NCBI GenBank assembly: GCA_032622095.1
Contig: CP136067.1
Coordinates: forward strand, 58,571,899 to 58,635,898
Source: Siphonodentalium dalli
Taxonomy: Eukaryota; Mollusca; Scaphopoda; Gadilida; Siphonodentaliidae
DNA length: 64,000 bases
Direction of reading: 5' to 3'
How positions within the stretch are numbered: the first letter of the stretch is position 1; every line of letters starts with the position of its first letter. Below are positions 1 through 11,627 of the stretch, in pieces. Under the pieces are notes generated by a model. The model was not told the DNA's origin. It was given only the letters and a program-made list of their open reading frames with translations, and searched no databases. The position numbers and the translations under genes were made by a program.

Positions 1-68
1 TTACCCTTGAACTTGAAACCAAAGAAATAGTAATTTAGGGGCGCTTAATCGGACTGAGTACGGTACCT
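1..68. mobile_element. Right end of TTAA-flanked MITE (Kolobok/piggyBac-like), cut by window edge
   Basis: The segment matches the end of a family present in five other places here (near 19.95, 31.2, 32.7, 51.4 and 62.5 kb). It ends GAGTACGGTACCT and is followed by TTAA (69-72), the target duplication seen at the other copies. TTAA targets are known for piggyBac and Kolobok elements; the AGG-type terminus fits Kolobok better. No transposase is visible. Confidence 0.6.
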
Positions 69-118
69 TTAACATTGACATCATGACATGTGTGGTAGAT
101 GTCTAAGAAGAATTTGGT

Positions 119-511
119 TCTATATCTCATACCGTATATATTTTGAAGACCTCTGTCTGTATGTATGTTTGTTTGTCTGTCATTGATACAAATCTACGAT
201 TCTCGACCGATCGGGACGAAACTTGGTACGTGTGTGTAGTTTGACCAGGCGGTGGACGTTGTCGTATTGGCGAGCCCGTGCAGCGCATGCGCAGACGAGA
301 TCTCGGAAACGGGTGGAGCTATCGACTTGAAATTTGGTATGTGAATGTACATGTATCTTGCCCCGGATACGAATTTCATCGGGTCGTCGAGCCTGTGCGA
401 CGCCAGCTTCGCGCATGCGCAGACCAGATCTCGGAAACAGGTAGAGCTATCGACTTGAAATTTGGAATAGCCCGGATGAATAGCCCGGACAACGTCAGGC
501 TCACCGGCTGG
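119..511 (+). mobile_element. Non-autonomous Helitron-like element, copy 1
   Basis: It begins TCTATATCTC and ends with a GC-rich hairpin (two GCCCG-type arms, 483-501) followed about 8 nt later by CTGG and then T. 5'-TC, a 3' hairpin and terminal CTRR are the hallmarks of Helitrons. The body holds nearly two copies of a ~122-bp unit containing GCGCATGCGC (283-292 and 411-420). There is no Rep/Helicase coding sequence, so it would depend on another element. An inverted relative lies at 13,949-14,575. Confidence 0.6.
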
Positions 512-1418
512 TCTATTATATATTTTGGAAGATCTGTTTGTTTGTTTGTGTGTAATCGATGAACTCGAAAACGGCCGACCCCATTTCAATGAAACTTGGT
601 ATGTGGGGGTATTTTCGGGCCAGGGGTAACATAGGCCTACTGATTTTCAGATCCGAGGTCAACTTTTCACGTGCCGAGGTCAAATCTGTTTTTACGCTGT
701 GTTACGGGACTTTCATTTGAGTTCGGTGCTTACAAATCGATTCGAAACAGCGCGAATAATAAAATGCCAGTCATAATAATGACACTGTGAGAATCTTTCG
801 TGTTTCCTCTTTCCAACGATATATAATGCGTATGTATCCGTTTTAGTTATCTGCCTCAATTATCAAGAAGAAGTGGTACTATCTTCCATCAGGATAAAAA
901 CAATGCGTAACTTCTATGACGTCGTTAGATGTCATAACGTTAACGCTTAACCGGCCGATGCATTTGACTGTTTCAGACGTCTTGGTGATATCTCGGGCAC
1001 CGATGTTATTTTATCTTTACGTTGAAACTTGATAATTAATGAGCGTGTGTATATGAGGCGCGTTTAACTTTATATACTTGAGTGGAAATCAAATCGGGTT
1101 AAACTGGCGGATTTTTACGGACGAAATTTGATGCATAGGGTATCTCGGTATCCGCTGGGCCGATTTCCCGGTATCCGCAGGGCCGATTTCCACCATTTTT
1201 GGGGTGTTAGTGTTTGACCCCACCTGACCTTGACCTTCAAAATGGTCAATTCAAGGTCAAATCGGGTAAAACCGGATGGATTTCGACGGGTACTTTTGTC
1301 GGGTACTTTTGTTCGGGCACTGTGTTTTGGACGGGTCAAATCGTGACCCCACTTGACCTTGGCCTTCAAAATAGACAATTCAATGTCAAAGCCCGGACGA
1401 AGTCGGGTCACCTTCTAG
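512..1418 (+). mobile_element. Non-autonomous Helitron-like element, copy 2, abutting copy 1
   Basis: The first bases, TCTATTATATATTTTGG, resemble the start of copy 1 and lie directly after its CTGG end. The 3' end has the hairpin GCCCGGACGAAGTCGGGT (1391-1408) followed by CTAG (1415-1418) and T. The distal third carries repeats built on 'TTGACCTT..CAAAAT..' that are shared with the element at 33.7-34.3 kb. No coding capacity was seen. The middle (about 640-1090) is not recognised. Confidence 0.55.
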
Positions 1419-3190
1419 TATTGATATAATACCACTCATGTTGGTACTATCCACTCTCGGAACCTAAATGTTTATACCCACGTGACGGCATCACGTGGTA
1501 ATTTATTTGGTACTAGGCGATCTCGGAACCCAAGTGTTACCCACGTGATGGCATCACGTGATAATTCATTTGGTACTAGCCGATCTCGATAAAATGGTGG
1601 CGTCCAGCCACTTCAAGTTGAGGCGATTGAGATTTTATTTTACAGTATATAAACAAACAAACATCAGACTTAGACATTTTATGTTGGAACCGATCTCGGA
1701 CTCGACTTACATGCTGTAGCATATGACGGTTTAGGTACGTTGTTCGCTCGCTGGGTGGATTTAAGATTAGGGAAGTAACTTCTCTGAAATTCATCAACAT
1801 ATTTTTTGTGTGTGTGAAATTGGACCTAACTGGCTTCTCAATAACCTGGAATATTGTCAGCACTGTGTGGATTATGTTTGTACATGGACGGGACAAGATG
1901 ATATATAACCTCCGAAAAAATAACGGGCGTTAACATTATTGAAAGCAGCAATTTTCGGTGAACTGAGACAGACCAAGTTCAAAAGTCATTGAGTGCAGTG
2001 GGGTTACATGTTGCATGCACAACCACTGGTGACTATGATTACGAGACATCCAATTCTGTAGAAATTAGTCAGAGTTATTACGTCACAGATCAGTCATGAC
2101 TCATGAGTCAGTAACAAGTTTACGGAGTCTGCTATTCTTTTGATCGAACCGCCTGTGATGCTGTGATTTTGTTCTGATATATTTATGGAATGGTGGATAA
2201 TCTCGGAGATACGGATCCAATTCTGGGACACATGTTATAACTGAATCAATCGCAAGCTTTTAGTAACGTACTACAGCTACGCTCTAATTAATCATCCCCC
2301 TTTAACAAGGTTGTAGGGTGTTAATGACACCGGTTATACCATACCGCCGTTCAACCATAGTCAAGTGGTTGATATGTGGCAACCGCAGATAATCTTTATA
2401 CAGTCTTATGAATAATATTTTGCGACCACTGTACTCCGCACTAAGTTTTCACATGGACACCTTGTAAACATCCAGTCCAGCTTTTCATCAGCGCCATGCA
2501 CCATATTAACTATACACAAAACAATATTTCAAGTAATAATTTGTTTACAGTTTAATTAACATTAAAAGTTGGTCACTGACCGACATTCGCAACTACATGT
2601 ACTGATAATATCAGTGGCCAATGTCGTTAGGGGGGGGGGGGGGGGGGGTGTCAATTAGAGCTTAGCTGTATACCGGTACATACATGAACATGTAGACCAT
2701 TCCAATGTCCAGATGCTTCATGTTCTTATCAAAACATGTCTGGCTACATGTGCGGTTATCATTCTGAGCGATTCGGCCATTTCCGCTTTGCTAGGAAATA
2801 ACCTCATCCATAACTGGAAACCATATTAGCGAAATTCTACATTATATGGCTCTGGTGATCAGGCAATGCCATTGACTTGTTGACGCATAGATGCGAATGG
2901 AGAATAATTTATTAACTATGGCTTTACCAAACTTTATCATATATTAAATACATTAAACTCTCTTTGTGTTACATGTATCTTAGTATTTGTTCATTTACTG
3001 ATACAGCGCATTGGAAGTGTACGATAAGCAAAACACTGAACACCGTGGCAATTTTTTTGGGAGAGTGATAATAATTCTGGTAACCCATTCAACATCTCCT
3101 TGTAGCGAGGACTAGTGAGCGCTATAGCGGTATTTTTCAAACAACAGTTTTAATTAACCAAAGTTAATGGTCTCCCCATTTTTGAGTATT
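1419..3190. other. Non-coding stretch with a duplicated E-box palindrome and a G19 run
   Basis: A ~63-bp tandem duplication (about 1430-1580) carries CACGTG-n-CACGTG palindromes at 1478-1498 and 1541-1560. A run of 19 G lies at 2630-2648. The rest is AT-rich with no convincing exon, RNA gene or recognisable element; open frames in it are short and lack protein character. Confidence 0.5.
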
Positions 3191-3199
3191 TTGCTTATC

Positions 3200-4400
3200 G
3201 CACACTATTTACAAAGGTTTGGGAGTTATCGCAAAGATTTGCTCCCCTGGCTGTGAATGACCGATCGGTCTATATTAGCATGTCCGGGCAATTATAGATT
3301 GATAGGTTGTTCACTCAGACCTGTTTAAGATGTCTGGTTTATAATGTTCACAGAAGCCCATTATCGGCAAAAAGCCTTTGCGACAAATCTCAAACATCTT
3401 TGCGATAAATCGCAAAATATAATCACCCAGTACGTAGTCTGAAAGTTATCGTTAAGATGTTTGAGATTTATCGTTAAGGTTTGTGTGTTATCACAAAGGT
3501 GTTTGTGATTTATCGCAAAGGTTTGCTCCCTCATCACTCATGCATCTGGCTGTGAATGACTGATCGGTCTATTTTAGTCCGACCAGGCATAGATTGATAG
3601 GTTGTTCACTCAGACCTGTTTAAGATGTCTGATTTATAATATTCACAGAAGCCCATTAGTGCCAAAAAACCTTTGCGACAAATCTCAAACATTTTTGCGA
3701 TAAATCAAAAATTTTATTCGCACAGTACATAGTCTGAGATTTATTGTAAAGATGTTTGAGATTTATCGTAATGGTTTGCGTGTTATCGCGAAGGTGTTTG
3801 TGATTTTTCGCAAAGTTTTGCTCCTCTCACCATTCTTGCATCTGGCCGTGAATGACTGAACGGTCTATTTTAGCCACAAATTTCAAACATGTTTGCGATA
3901 AATCGCAAAATATAATCACCCAGTACGCAGTCTGAGAGTCATCGTAAAGTTGTTTGAGATTTATCGTAAAGGTTTGCGAGTTATCGCAAAGGTGTTTGTA
4001 ATTTTTCGCAAAGTTGTTTTGTGATTTATCGCGAAGGTTTGCTCACCTTATCCCACATGCATGCTGGCTGTCAAAGAACGATCGGTCTATTTTAGCCCAA
4101 CCATGCTATTATAGATCGATTGGTGGTTTACCCAGACCTGTTGAAGATGTCGGATTATATTTATATTTATACGGTCCAAGCCAATGCATGAAAATATATC
4201 TGCGATAAATCACAAACCATTGCGATTAATCGCAAACCTTTTGTAATCAATCGTAAACCTTTACACTAAATCGCATATATCGGTACTTATTGCAAAGTTT
4301 GTTTGCGATTCACAAAGGTTTGCGATTTATCGCAAGGTAGTTTTTTATTTATCGGCCTATTCATGATCGATTGGTGTTTCATCCAGACCTGTTACAAGAT
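3200..4400. repeat. ~300-bp tandem satellite rich in GCGATAAATCGC palindromes
   Basis: About 3.6 degenerate units. The landmark GGCTGTGAATGACYGATCGG recurs near 3249, 3548, 3843 and 4066, giving spacings of about 299, 295 and 223 bp. Within each unit the short palindrome TTTGCGATAAATCGCAAA and its variants occur several times on both strands. No open frame is conserved among units. Confidence 0.75.
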
Positions 4401-4758
4401 GTTTGATTTATAATGTTTACTTTAATATTATTGCACACAAATTAAGAAATTCAGACCAATTTTACTCCACATGCAGGGAACAGTTCATGAGAATCCTGAA
4501 ATCGAGATATTAAACTTTGAATTAAGTACAAAATCACGATCAAGGTTCTGTACTAATAAAAGTAATGCATGTATAACTCGGATTATCTCAATATCAATAT
4601 GCAATGGAGTCCATGTGGTTTTGTACTTTATTCAATGTTTAAACGCCATAGCATCATTTGGAATCTAACATGCCACATTGTTAAATTTGCTATCGGCCAT
4701 GTTTCGTAATTTCGAGTGCTTGGTATCTGGGCAGGTTCTCCACTTAGTACCTACGGTA
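4400..4758. other. Unassigned spacer
   Basis: AT-rich sequence between the satellite and the next TIR element. I see no exon, repeat unit or RNA gene in it. Confidence 0.4.
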
Positions 4759-4760
4759 TA

Positions 4761-5135
4761 CCCCGCTGGACAAAACAAGTGTCTATTGGCACCGCGGTGT
4801 ATTTGCCGTTCGGTTGCGGTGTCAGAGTTTGTAACTGCAGTTGAGCACCGTGGCCGAACGGCAAGTACACTGCAGCCGAGCGGCAAGTACACCATGGCCG
4901 AAAGGCAACTACAACGCGGCCGAATGGCATGTACATCATGGTTAGATTTCGGGTTTGTATCATCTTTTTTCAGTTTAATGAACGTTCACCGCGGCAACTA
5001 CACCATGGCCGAATGGCAAGTACACCGCAGCCCAACTGTTGTTAGCCGGTGGAGCCGCAGTGTAGTTGCATTTCGGCCGCGGTGGCAACGCTAACCGCAC
5101 CGCGGTTAAGTGGACACTTGTTTTGTCCAGCAGGG
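4761..5135. mobile_element. 375-bp TIR MITE with internal ~30-bp minisatellite
   Basis: The ends CCCCGCTGGACAAAACAAG and CTTGTTTTGTCCAGCAGGG are inverted repeats of about 23 bp with one mismatch. Both ends are flanked by TA (4759-4760 and 5136-5137), a possible Tc1/mariner-type target duplication. The interior holds alternating-orientation units of the type GGCCGAATGGCAAGTACACC. Non-coding; the apparent open frames only follow the repeat. Confidence 0.65.
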
Positions 5136-5140
5136 TATGT

Positions 5141-7260
5141 TTGGTTCTCTGAAGTACCAAATTGCTGGGTACTATGCATAGTACCTAAATACTTCAGAGT
5201 ACCTGTCTTTATATTCAGTACTTCATATAATATAATGGGTGTGTCAAGAAAGGGGGGGGGGGGGTATCCTTAGTCCCATTGGGACAGTCACACCTCTAGT
5301 TATAATTAGATGTAGGTATTGTCAGTGTTTCCTCAGTTCCTCCCATGTTATTATGATTGCCATATGCCTACGGGGGGGGGGGGGGGGGGGGTCGGGGGCA
5401 TATACGGGTAGACGTAGTCAAGAGCTCTGTCTGTCCTACCATATCAGAGTGTAATTCAGGTGTTAATTATCAAAGTGTGTTATCTTTTGGCAAGGTGAAT
5501 TCACATATTGGTACCCACATTAATTTAGGCTAATTTTCAAGGCACATAACTTTGTTCCATAATTCTGTTCTGTGAGAAAGGTCGGTTTCATGGCAATTAG
5601 GCAATGGAAATTGATTTTTGATCTATAATTGTAGATGTAATTTAAGACATTGATCACCTGTGGACCTGTTTGAATTTTTCTGTGGTAAGACGGATCGCAT
5701 CCGTCCTCAGGCTGTGTCATTCGTGTTTCTAATGTGAAGGGGTAGATTGCTTGAGACCCCACCACAGTTCAATTCACACAAGGTTCTCAGCTTCTGTAAA
5801 TGTCAGATTACATCTGCCATGTAATTCTACAATTAGACCGTATATTCACGTTAAACAGTTTCTGTCGTAATATTACGATGAACAACAATTTTCTTTAGTA
5901 CATTTGTGTTGGTTTAACTTATAGTATCTCCATTTATCGGACGTTAAACAAAAAACAAGATGAAATTTAAGACTAAATTGGTTAAGAGTTTCGTCCCCAG
6001 CGACAGCCATTTTTCTGGGTTTTTCACATTTCTAAAAATAGACAGCGGGAGGTTCTGGCAGCGTTCAGACATAGCGTAGCGAGGGAACTGAACACTGTTT
6101 GCAGCTTGATATGGAAGTTGCAGAAGAAAATTATACACAAGGACATTGGGTAAATATTTTTACACAAATCGTGTGATAAATGATTTGAACTATCTAACAA
6201 ATGATATACAATGTAGATGTATATGCAATTGACTATCGACTTGTCCCGTAGACATACATGTATGATGATGATGCACTTGAGTGATTCAACTTAAAACAAC
6301 TTGATAAGAACATGCACACTGGAACTTCCAGTCATTGAATGATTTTAACATACATCAAGACTGCCATCAACAATTATTCATAAAAATAAACGAACACAAG
6401 TGAAAAACGGTACATGTGTGATTTATATATGTCACCATATTCTATTTGTATACTGAATTTGATTAACTTCTAAGGATTTTTGTATTTATTAGAACGAACA
6501 CAAGCGGGAATCGTGCTTGTTTTCGTTGTTTAGTAGCATATAGTACACCCTGACTGCAATTGAGGGTGGTTCTTATACAAGGCTATTGCGTACTCAGATT
6601 AATTAACAGATGTGTTGGCGACATAATATTATGACTTATTGTCGAATTCACGCCATGAATATTAAAAAAGAATCATGATGTGATATTACATGGGGGAGGC
6701 TTGAGAGAAACGAAGCCGATTGGGCGGCCATCCATCCGATTTGACACCTCAATATAACATTTCTGCAGCTTCGGTCCTCAAAATATCTACTCAAGAGTCG
6801 AGGAAACTGTCCCACATATTTAGAATTTTAAAGATATTTATTTTTACCTCTTTAGAATTTGTTGTCGGGTCGACAATAAATTATTCTTAAACAGTGTGTA
6901 TGCTTCCATTGGCTAACATGCACTGGCAAACATTGATTAGCGTTCTTTGAATATATACACAATGCAAATATATTAAACACATATATACATGGCAAATACA
7001 TGTAATGTTTGGGGAATTAGAAATATGACAACAAACCGGGGGCTAAAGGTGTATATATGTGGCTTAAAGGTCGCACCCCATTAATACAACTCTTGCGTAG
7101 GCACATGAAACCCACAAGTTCAAACATGGTGTTAGACAATAAAAGCCCACATTTCGTCCGGAAACGGTCATTTTTACCCCACAATTTCGGTCAGAAGTTG
7201 CAACTCATTGGGCCGATTTGTACGGAGTCGCAACTCACAAGTTGACATTTGCACAAGTAT
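5141..7260. other. Non-coding stretch with two long G runs
   Basis: G13 at 5252-5264 and G20 at 5372-5391 are the only distinctive features. No exon with splice sites, RNA gene or repeat relative was recognised elsewhere in this stretch. Confidence 0.4.
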
Positions 7261-7334
7261 GTTCTCGTTCGTATTACCGTCCATCCGTCACGCTTTCTCC
7301 GTCCGTTCGTCCGTCCGTTCGTCCGACCTCATAA

Positions 7335-7725
7335 CTCGAACAACTATGAACCTATTTCAATAATATTTTGTATGCAATCTCCTTAGGACGGTCTCTCCGC
7401 ATGATGTTAATTGCGGTTCGTTCCGACTTTTTTTTTCAAGTTACGCCTCTTTTTCGACTTATTTTGACTTAGAAAATTCTGTCCGACTTAATAACTTTAA
7501 CAAATATGAACCGATTTCAATAATTTTTGGTATACATGCTTCTCACAATACCCTCTTTACGTGATGCGGCTAGGGATTGGCTCAGACTGTTTTTCGTAAT
7601 ATTACACCTCATTTTCGACTTATTTTGACTTAGAAAATTCTGTCTGACTTAATAACTTTAACAAATATGAACCGATTTGAATAATTTTTTCTGTACAAGC
7701 TTCTTGTGACACCAACCATATCGAT
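7335..7725. repeat. ~157-bp tandem repeat, about three units
   Basis: The phrase ATAACTTTAACAAATATGAA (first copy diverged) recurs near 7335, 7492 and 7650. It is joined by CGACTTATTTTGACTTAGAA blocks. A short CGTC-type microsatellite precedes it near 7280-7325. No conserved coding frame. Confidence 0.65.
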
Positions 7726-7819
7726 ATTATTAGTCCGAATTTTTCTTTAAAGTTAAAAATCTTTGTGGTTGAGTGTACAGATAATGCGTGTTGAATTTGC
7801 CACGGTGGTGGTATGCTAG

Positions 7820-8660
7820 CACTCGAGTGCACACCTCCTGTTGACTTAAAATTGGGTAAAAACCTCAAGTGTATTTGAATAAAGGGCATCTCCTGCAGAT
7901 ATTTACAATATCCATGGTCATAAAAAGGGAATAAGGGGCTACACGGGCCTGCTTCTCTCGTGTGGCGGTCCTATATAGTCTCGAAAATTGAAGAAAAAAC
8001 ATATTTCCTAATGCATCACTGCCCATGATTGTTTATCTCCACCCGGAGCTCTAGTGTTTTTGGTAAAAGGGACATCTCCTGCATATATATAAAATTATAT
8101 ACAAGTTCCATGGTCATAAACAGGGAATTAGGGGTCCATGGGGGGGGGGGGGGGGGGCTTGCTTCCCTCATATGGTGTACAGCTTTCCGATGAATGGCAA
8201 CAAGCCATATTTCCGACTAAATCCTGAAAAGTTACCCTTAATTTTGCTGTGGTTAAGGAGTCGATTACTTAGGGCATTACTGTACTTATTGACTTAAAAT
8301 TGGGTAAAAAACCCTATTTTGATGTCAGCATCCTTGCCCCATGCAAGTATGTCTCCACTCTGGAACTCTAGTATATTTGAATAAAGGGGCATCTCATGCA
8401 CAGATACATGCCATATCCATGGTCATACAAATGGAATTAGGGGTTACAGGGCCTGCTTCCCTCATGTGGTGGGCCTACATAGACTCGAAAATGGAAGAAA
8501 AACATATGTCCTAATGTATATCAGCATCCCTGCCCCATGAATGTTTATCTCCACCCAGAGCTCTAGTGTATTTGATAAAAGGGACATCTCCTGCACAGAC
8601 ATATACAAGTTCCATATATATGGTAATCTAGGGAAAGTTCCAAGCCAAAGGGTTGATTCA
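7820..8660. repeat. Degenerate ~200-bp repeat, about four units, with G18 run and MITE fragment
   Basis: Landmarks such as GGGACATCTCCTGCA, ATCCATGGTCATA and TTATCTCCACCC recur near 7868, 8055, 8372 and 8568. An 8215-8280 segment (TTTTGCTGTGGTTAAGGAGT...) matches one half of the palindromic MITE seen at 50.9-51.9 kb and is probably an old insertion. G18 lies at 8140-8157. Confidence 0.55.
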
Positions 8661-8686
8661 ATTAATATTTCCAACAGTTGAAAGTA

Positions 8687-10050
8687 TAGCCCAAGTCTTC
8701 TCGTACTAAAACCGGCTAAGATATTGGGATGGAGGTGCCGGTATTTAGTCCGAGTTCGTCCCGTATAGTCTCTTATGACACAACTTACGCCCAGGATCTG
8801 TGGCGGGAATCTGTGGTGTATTTTACTCGATTAACCTAGCAAATCAATACGTGATGCTATATACATCGGAAAGGGTGACATCTTATGGTCACAATGGTGT
8901 ATAATAATCTAACTTTAATGTTAAATTACACATAGAATATTCCGGTTGATTGCCACAAACATCGCGTTGTTTCTCTGTTTGTTTACGTTTTAACTGAAAG
9001 CCGAATTGTTCCGAATAACTTCGGCATAATCCGCTGGGTATTCTAGTTTCCGTTTCTATATATAGCGCGGGGTTTTCCGAACAAAATGGCGAAAACCGAT
9101 CGCCCCAAAGTCCAGTTTCCTATGTGCTTTGAGAACAATTCCCGCACTAAAAACTTAATGACATAATGGAGGATCAGAACGGTAGTTTTGTTGACAATTT
9201 TCGCAAACAACTTGTCAAAATTGGAGCAAATTAGAACTCTTACGTCTGACTTGCCATGCGTGTGATGTGCATTTTGACTTGTGTGTTGATAATATAATCG
9301 GAGAACCGAATCACACAGTTTCGAAATATAGTTCTTCCGTTTCAGTGGGACTTTTCAAACTTAACGTTCAAAATTTATACAATTTTTTTTTGACTTTTTG
9401 TGTGCTTAACAAGAGCAGTATATTGCCCTGTTCGCTTAGTATATATCTTAATTTCGCGGAAGTCCACCAAATGTGGGTGAAATGTAGCACCATATATTAA
9501 AGGCATATTATTTATTTATTCTAATGCTCGTTGTGTTTACACTGTTTTAAACTTTGGGAGGGTTGTAATTCGCGTAATTTATTTAATGTATTACATTTAT
9601 ATCTCCAATGTTTAATTAATCTATTTATTTTTTATTTATTGACACACATAATTACGATTACAATGGAGAATTCATCGTAATTTGCGTTGTTAGTCCAAAA
9701 TCTACGGAATATTTTCAACGGAAAATGCCGAACACAGTTCGCGAGGTCAACTGAGTTCGCATACTTTAAAAAAATTGTAAACATTGCGATAAATGTCTCT
9801 TTTCGCATTAAATTACCGCTTTCAATTCACAACTGATGTGGATTTCAGATCAAATAGCATGTCTTCTGTTGAAAATATCCGTTTATTGTCGCAATTGTGA
9901 TATTTTATTTCATATAATTGTGGTTTTATTTGAGCGGGTCAATAACGCTTAAGTCGTGTCATAAGAGACTATACGGGACGAACTCGGACTAAATACCGGC
10001 ACCTCCATCCCAATATCTTAGCCGGTTTTAGTACGAGAAGACTTGGACTA
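8687..10050. mobile_element. Mutator-like (MULE-type) non-autonomous TIR element, copy A
   Basis: TIRs of about 98 bp with about two mismatches start TAGYCCAAGTCTTCTCGTAC. They are flanked by a perfect 9-bp target duplication, TTGAAAGTA (8678-8686 and 10051-10059). Long TIRs with a 9-bp duplication are characteristic of the Mutator superfamily. The interior is AT-rich. A short open stretch near 9165-9365 (containing HACDVHFD and IIGEPNHTVSKYSSSV) is shared with copy B; in copy A it is frame-broken. I cannot say whether this is transposase debris or captured host sequence. Confidence 0.8.
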
Positions 10051-10059
10051 TTGAAAGTA

Positions 10060-10867
10060 TTGAAATAACAGTTAACTGTTGCAAAATTCCAACCCAGTGG
10101 GTGCAAATTTATGTCACGTTTCTATTTGTGAATTCATGCATTCGTTTTTGTCATAAAAGTAGGCCTACATTTGAGGGCTCGCAAATTACGTTTACGTATA
10201 GTCATATTAAACTAAACTTATCACATTTATAAACTGGACCAAAGTAGAGCATTCAAGAGAAGGGCGCTCGTAGTTTCAACATTTACCCAATATCTGTTCC
10301 TTTAAAAATCAGTTTAAAGGTCCATCCCATATCTGTTCTTTTGATTTAAAACACGGTGTCATGGGGTTGGTCCCGCATCAGTTCTCACATGTTTCCATTG
10401 TTGTGTTTGACTTCAATTATCCATGTGATGCCAACGCGCCAGCTCACTTAATTCTTCTGGTGTTTTAAATATTATGTTTTCAGACCGGACAACTCATATA
10501 CACTGGGGCTGACCAGTATTTAGCCCAGACAAGTTATATATGCAATTTTAACCATGATTTAATTTTAATATCGCCTAGCAATGTCATTTACAGTATTACT
10601 GGTTAACACATCGCCTGTTTCCCCTCTTAATCTACTGTTCTGTCAATTCGCAGAACCCAATAAACAATTACAATTTGATTCAAGCATTCAACAACTTGCT
10701 TATTAAGTTGATAGGTCTTTTGCTGCTAGCATAGCTATGATGGGTATATCAATATCATGCTATGGATATCTCCTAGCTTCAATGGGCACTCGTCGGATTC
10801 GGGTGGGGGAATTAAGGCATCTTATTACTGTAGCAGATGAATACTGCCAGTAACCTCGTTGCCTTTT
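10060..10867. other. Unassigned spacer
   Basis: AT-rich sequence with no recognised repeat relative, exon or RNA gene. Confidence 0.4.
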
Positions 10868-11053
10868 GGCGGTTATTGGCCTCCACCTTCTTGACAATAT
10901 ATTTTGTTTAAGTTGATTATTGGTTGTTTACGTTTATAATAATAAACAGTCCATTTGAATCTGAACTACAGTGTTTGCTGTCAATGAACAGCTCATCCTC
11001 TGAGTTCCCCTCTTGTCCCTATATATAGTAATATGAGATTCTGAAGAACATAA
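10868..11053. repeat. ~190-bp direct repeat, left copy
   Basis: Nearly identical to 11,434-11,627 in the same orientation. It runs from GGCGGTTATTGG to GATTCTGAAGAACATAAAA. The copies are about 566 bp apart. They could be a segmental duplication or very short LTR-like ends. I do not see a TG..CA boundary, primer-binding site or target duplication. Confidence 0.7.
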
Positions 11054-11433
11054 AACCTTGATTATGAAATAATCCATTTTATTTTCTAAGCAATCGAACC
11101 AAATTTAGAATGGGTGGTTCCGCTTTTACGGCATGACGTTTTATGTACGGACATGCGCAGTCTATTAGTACTCCATTTTACTTGGGAATAGAAAAAAATA
11201 TTTGTTTTGTGCAAACATAATTCCCATATTTCTTTGATTATCAGGATTCATTTCCCACCCTCCCACCCCAATATTATGTTAGCAGCTTGAGATTTATGTT
11301 TCATCTCACACTAATCTGTCTCGTGAAATTCAAAACTTTTTATTATGGCTACATATATGTTACCACTATTACTCATGCTTGGTTATTGATGCTAGGTATG
11401 TTTATGGAGCATAGTTATATATCAGCAGGTGGG
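11054..11433. other. Spacer between the 190-bp direct repeats
   Basis: AT-rich, with one short open frame of no recognisable character. No internal retrotransposon signature was seen. Confidence 0.35.
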
Positions 11434-11627
11434 AGAGCGGTTATTGGGATCCACCTTCTTGACAATATATTTTGTTTAAGTTGATTATTGGTTGTTTACG
11501 TTTATAATAATAAACAGCCCATTTGAATCTGAACTACAGTGTTTGTTGTCAATGAACAAGTTCATCCTCTGAGTTCCCCTCTTGTCCCTATATATATAGT
11601 CATATGAGATTCTGAAGAACATAAAAA
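11434..11627. repeat. ~190-bp direct repeat, right copy
   Basis: Partner of 10,868-11,053 with only a few substitutions and small indels, for example an extra TA in the CCCTATATATA tract. Confidence 0.7.

Noticed and set aside
194-589. Overlapping Arg/Ser-rich open frames on both strands
   Set aside because: They are translations of the 122-bp Helitron repeat; the same peptides reappear with a 122-bp period at 14.0-14.5 kb.
3200-4400. Possible CRISPR-like array (palindromic repeats with spacers)
   Set aside because: Spacing is irregular, units are ~300 bp and degenerate, there are no cas genes, and the genome is eukaryotic.
4665-5160. Several overlapping open frames of 60-138 codons
   Set aside because: They cover the TIR element and its ~30-bp minisatellite on both strands.
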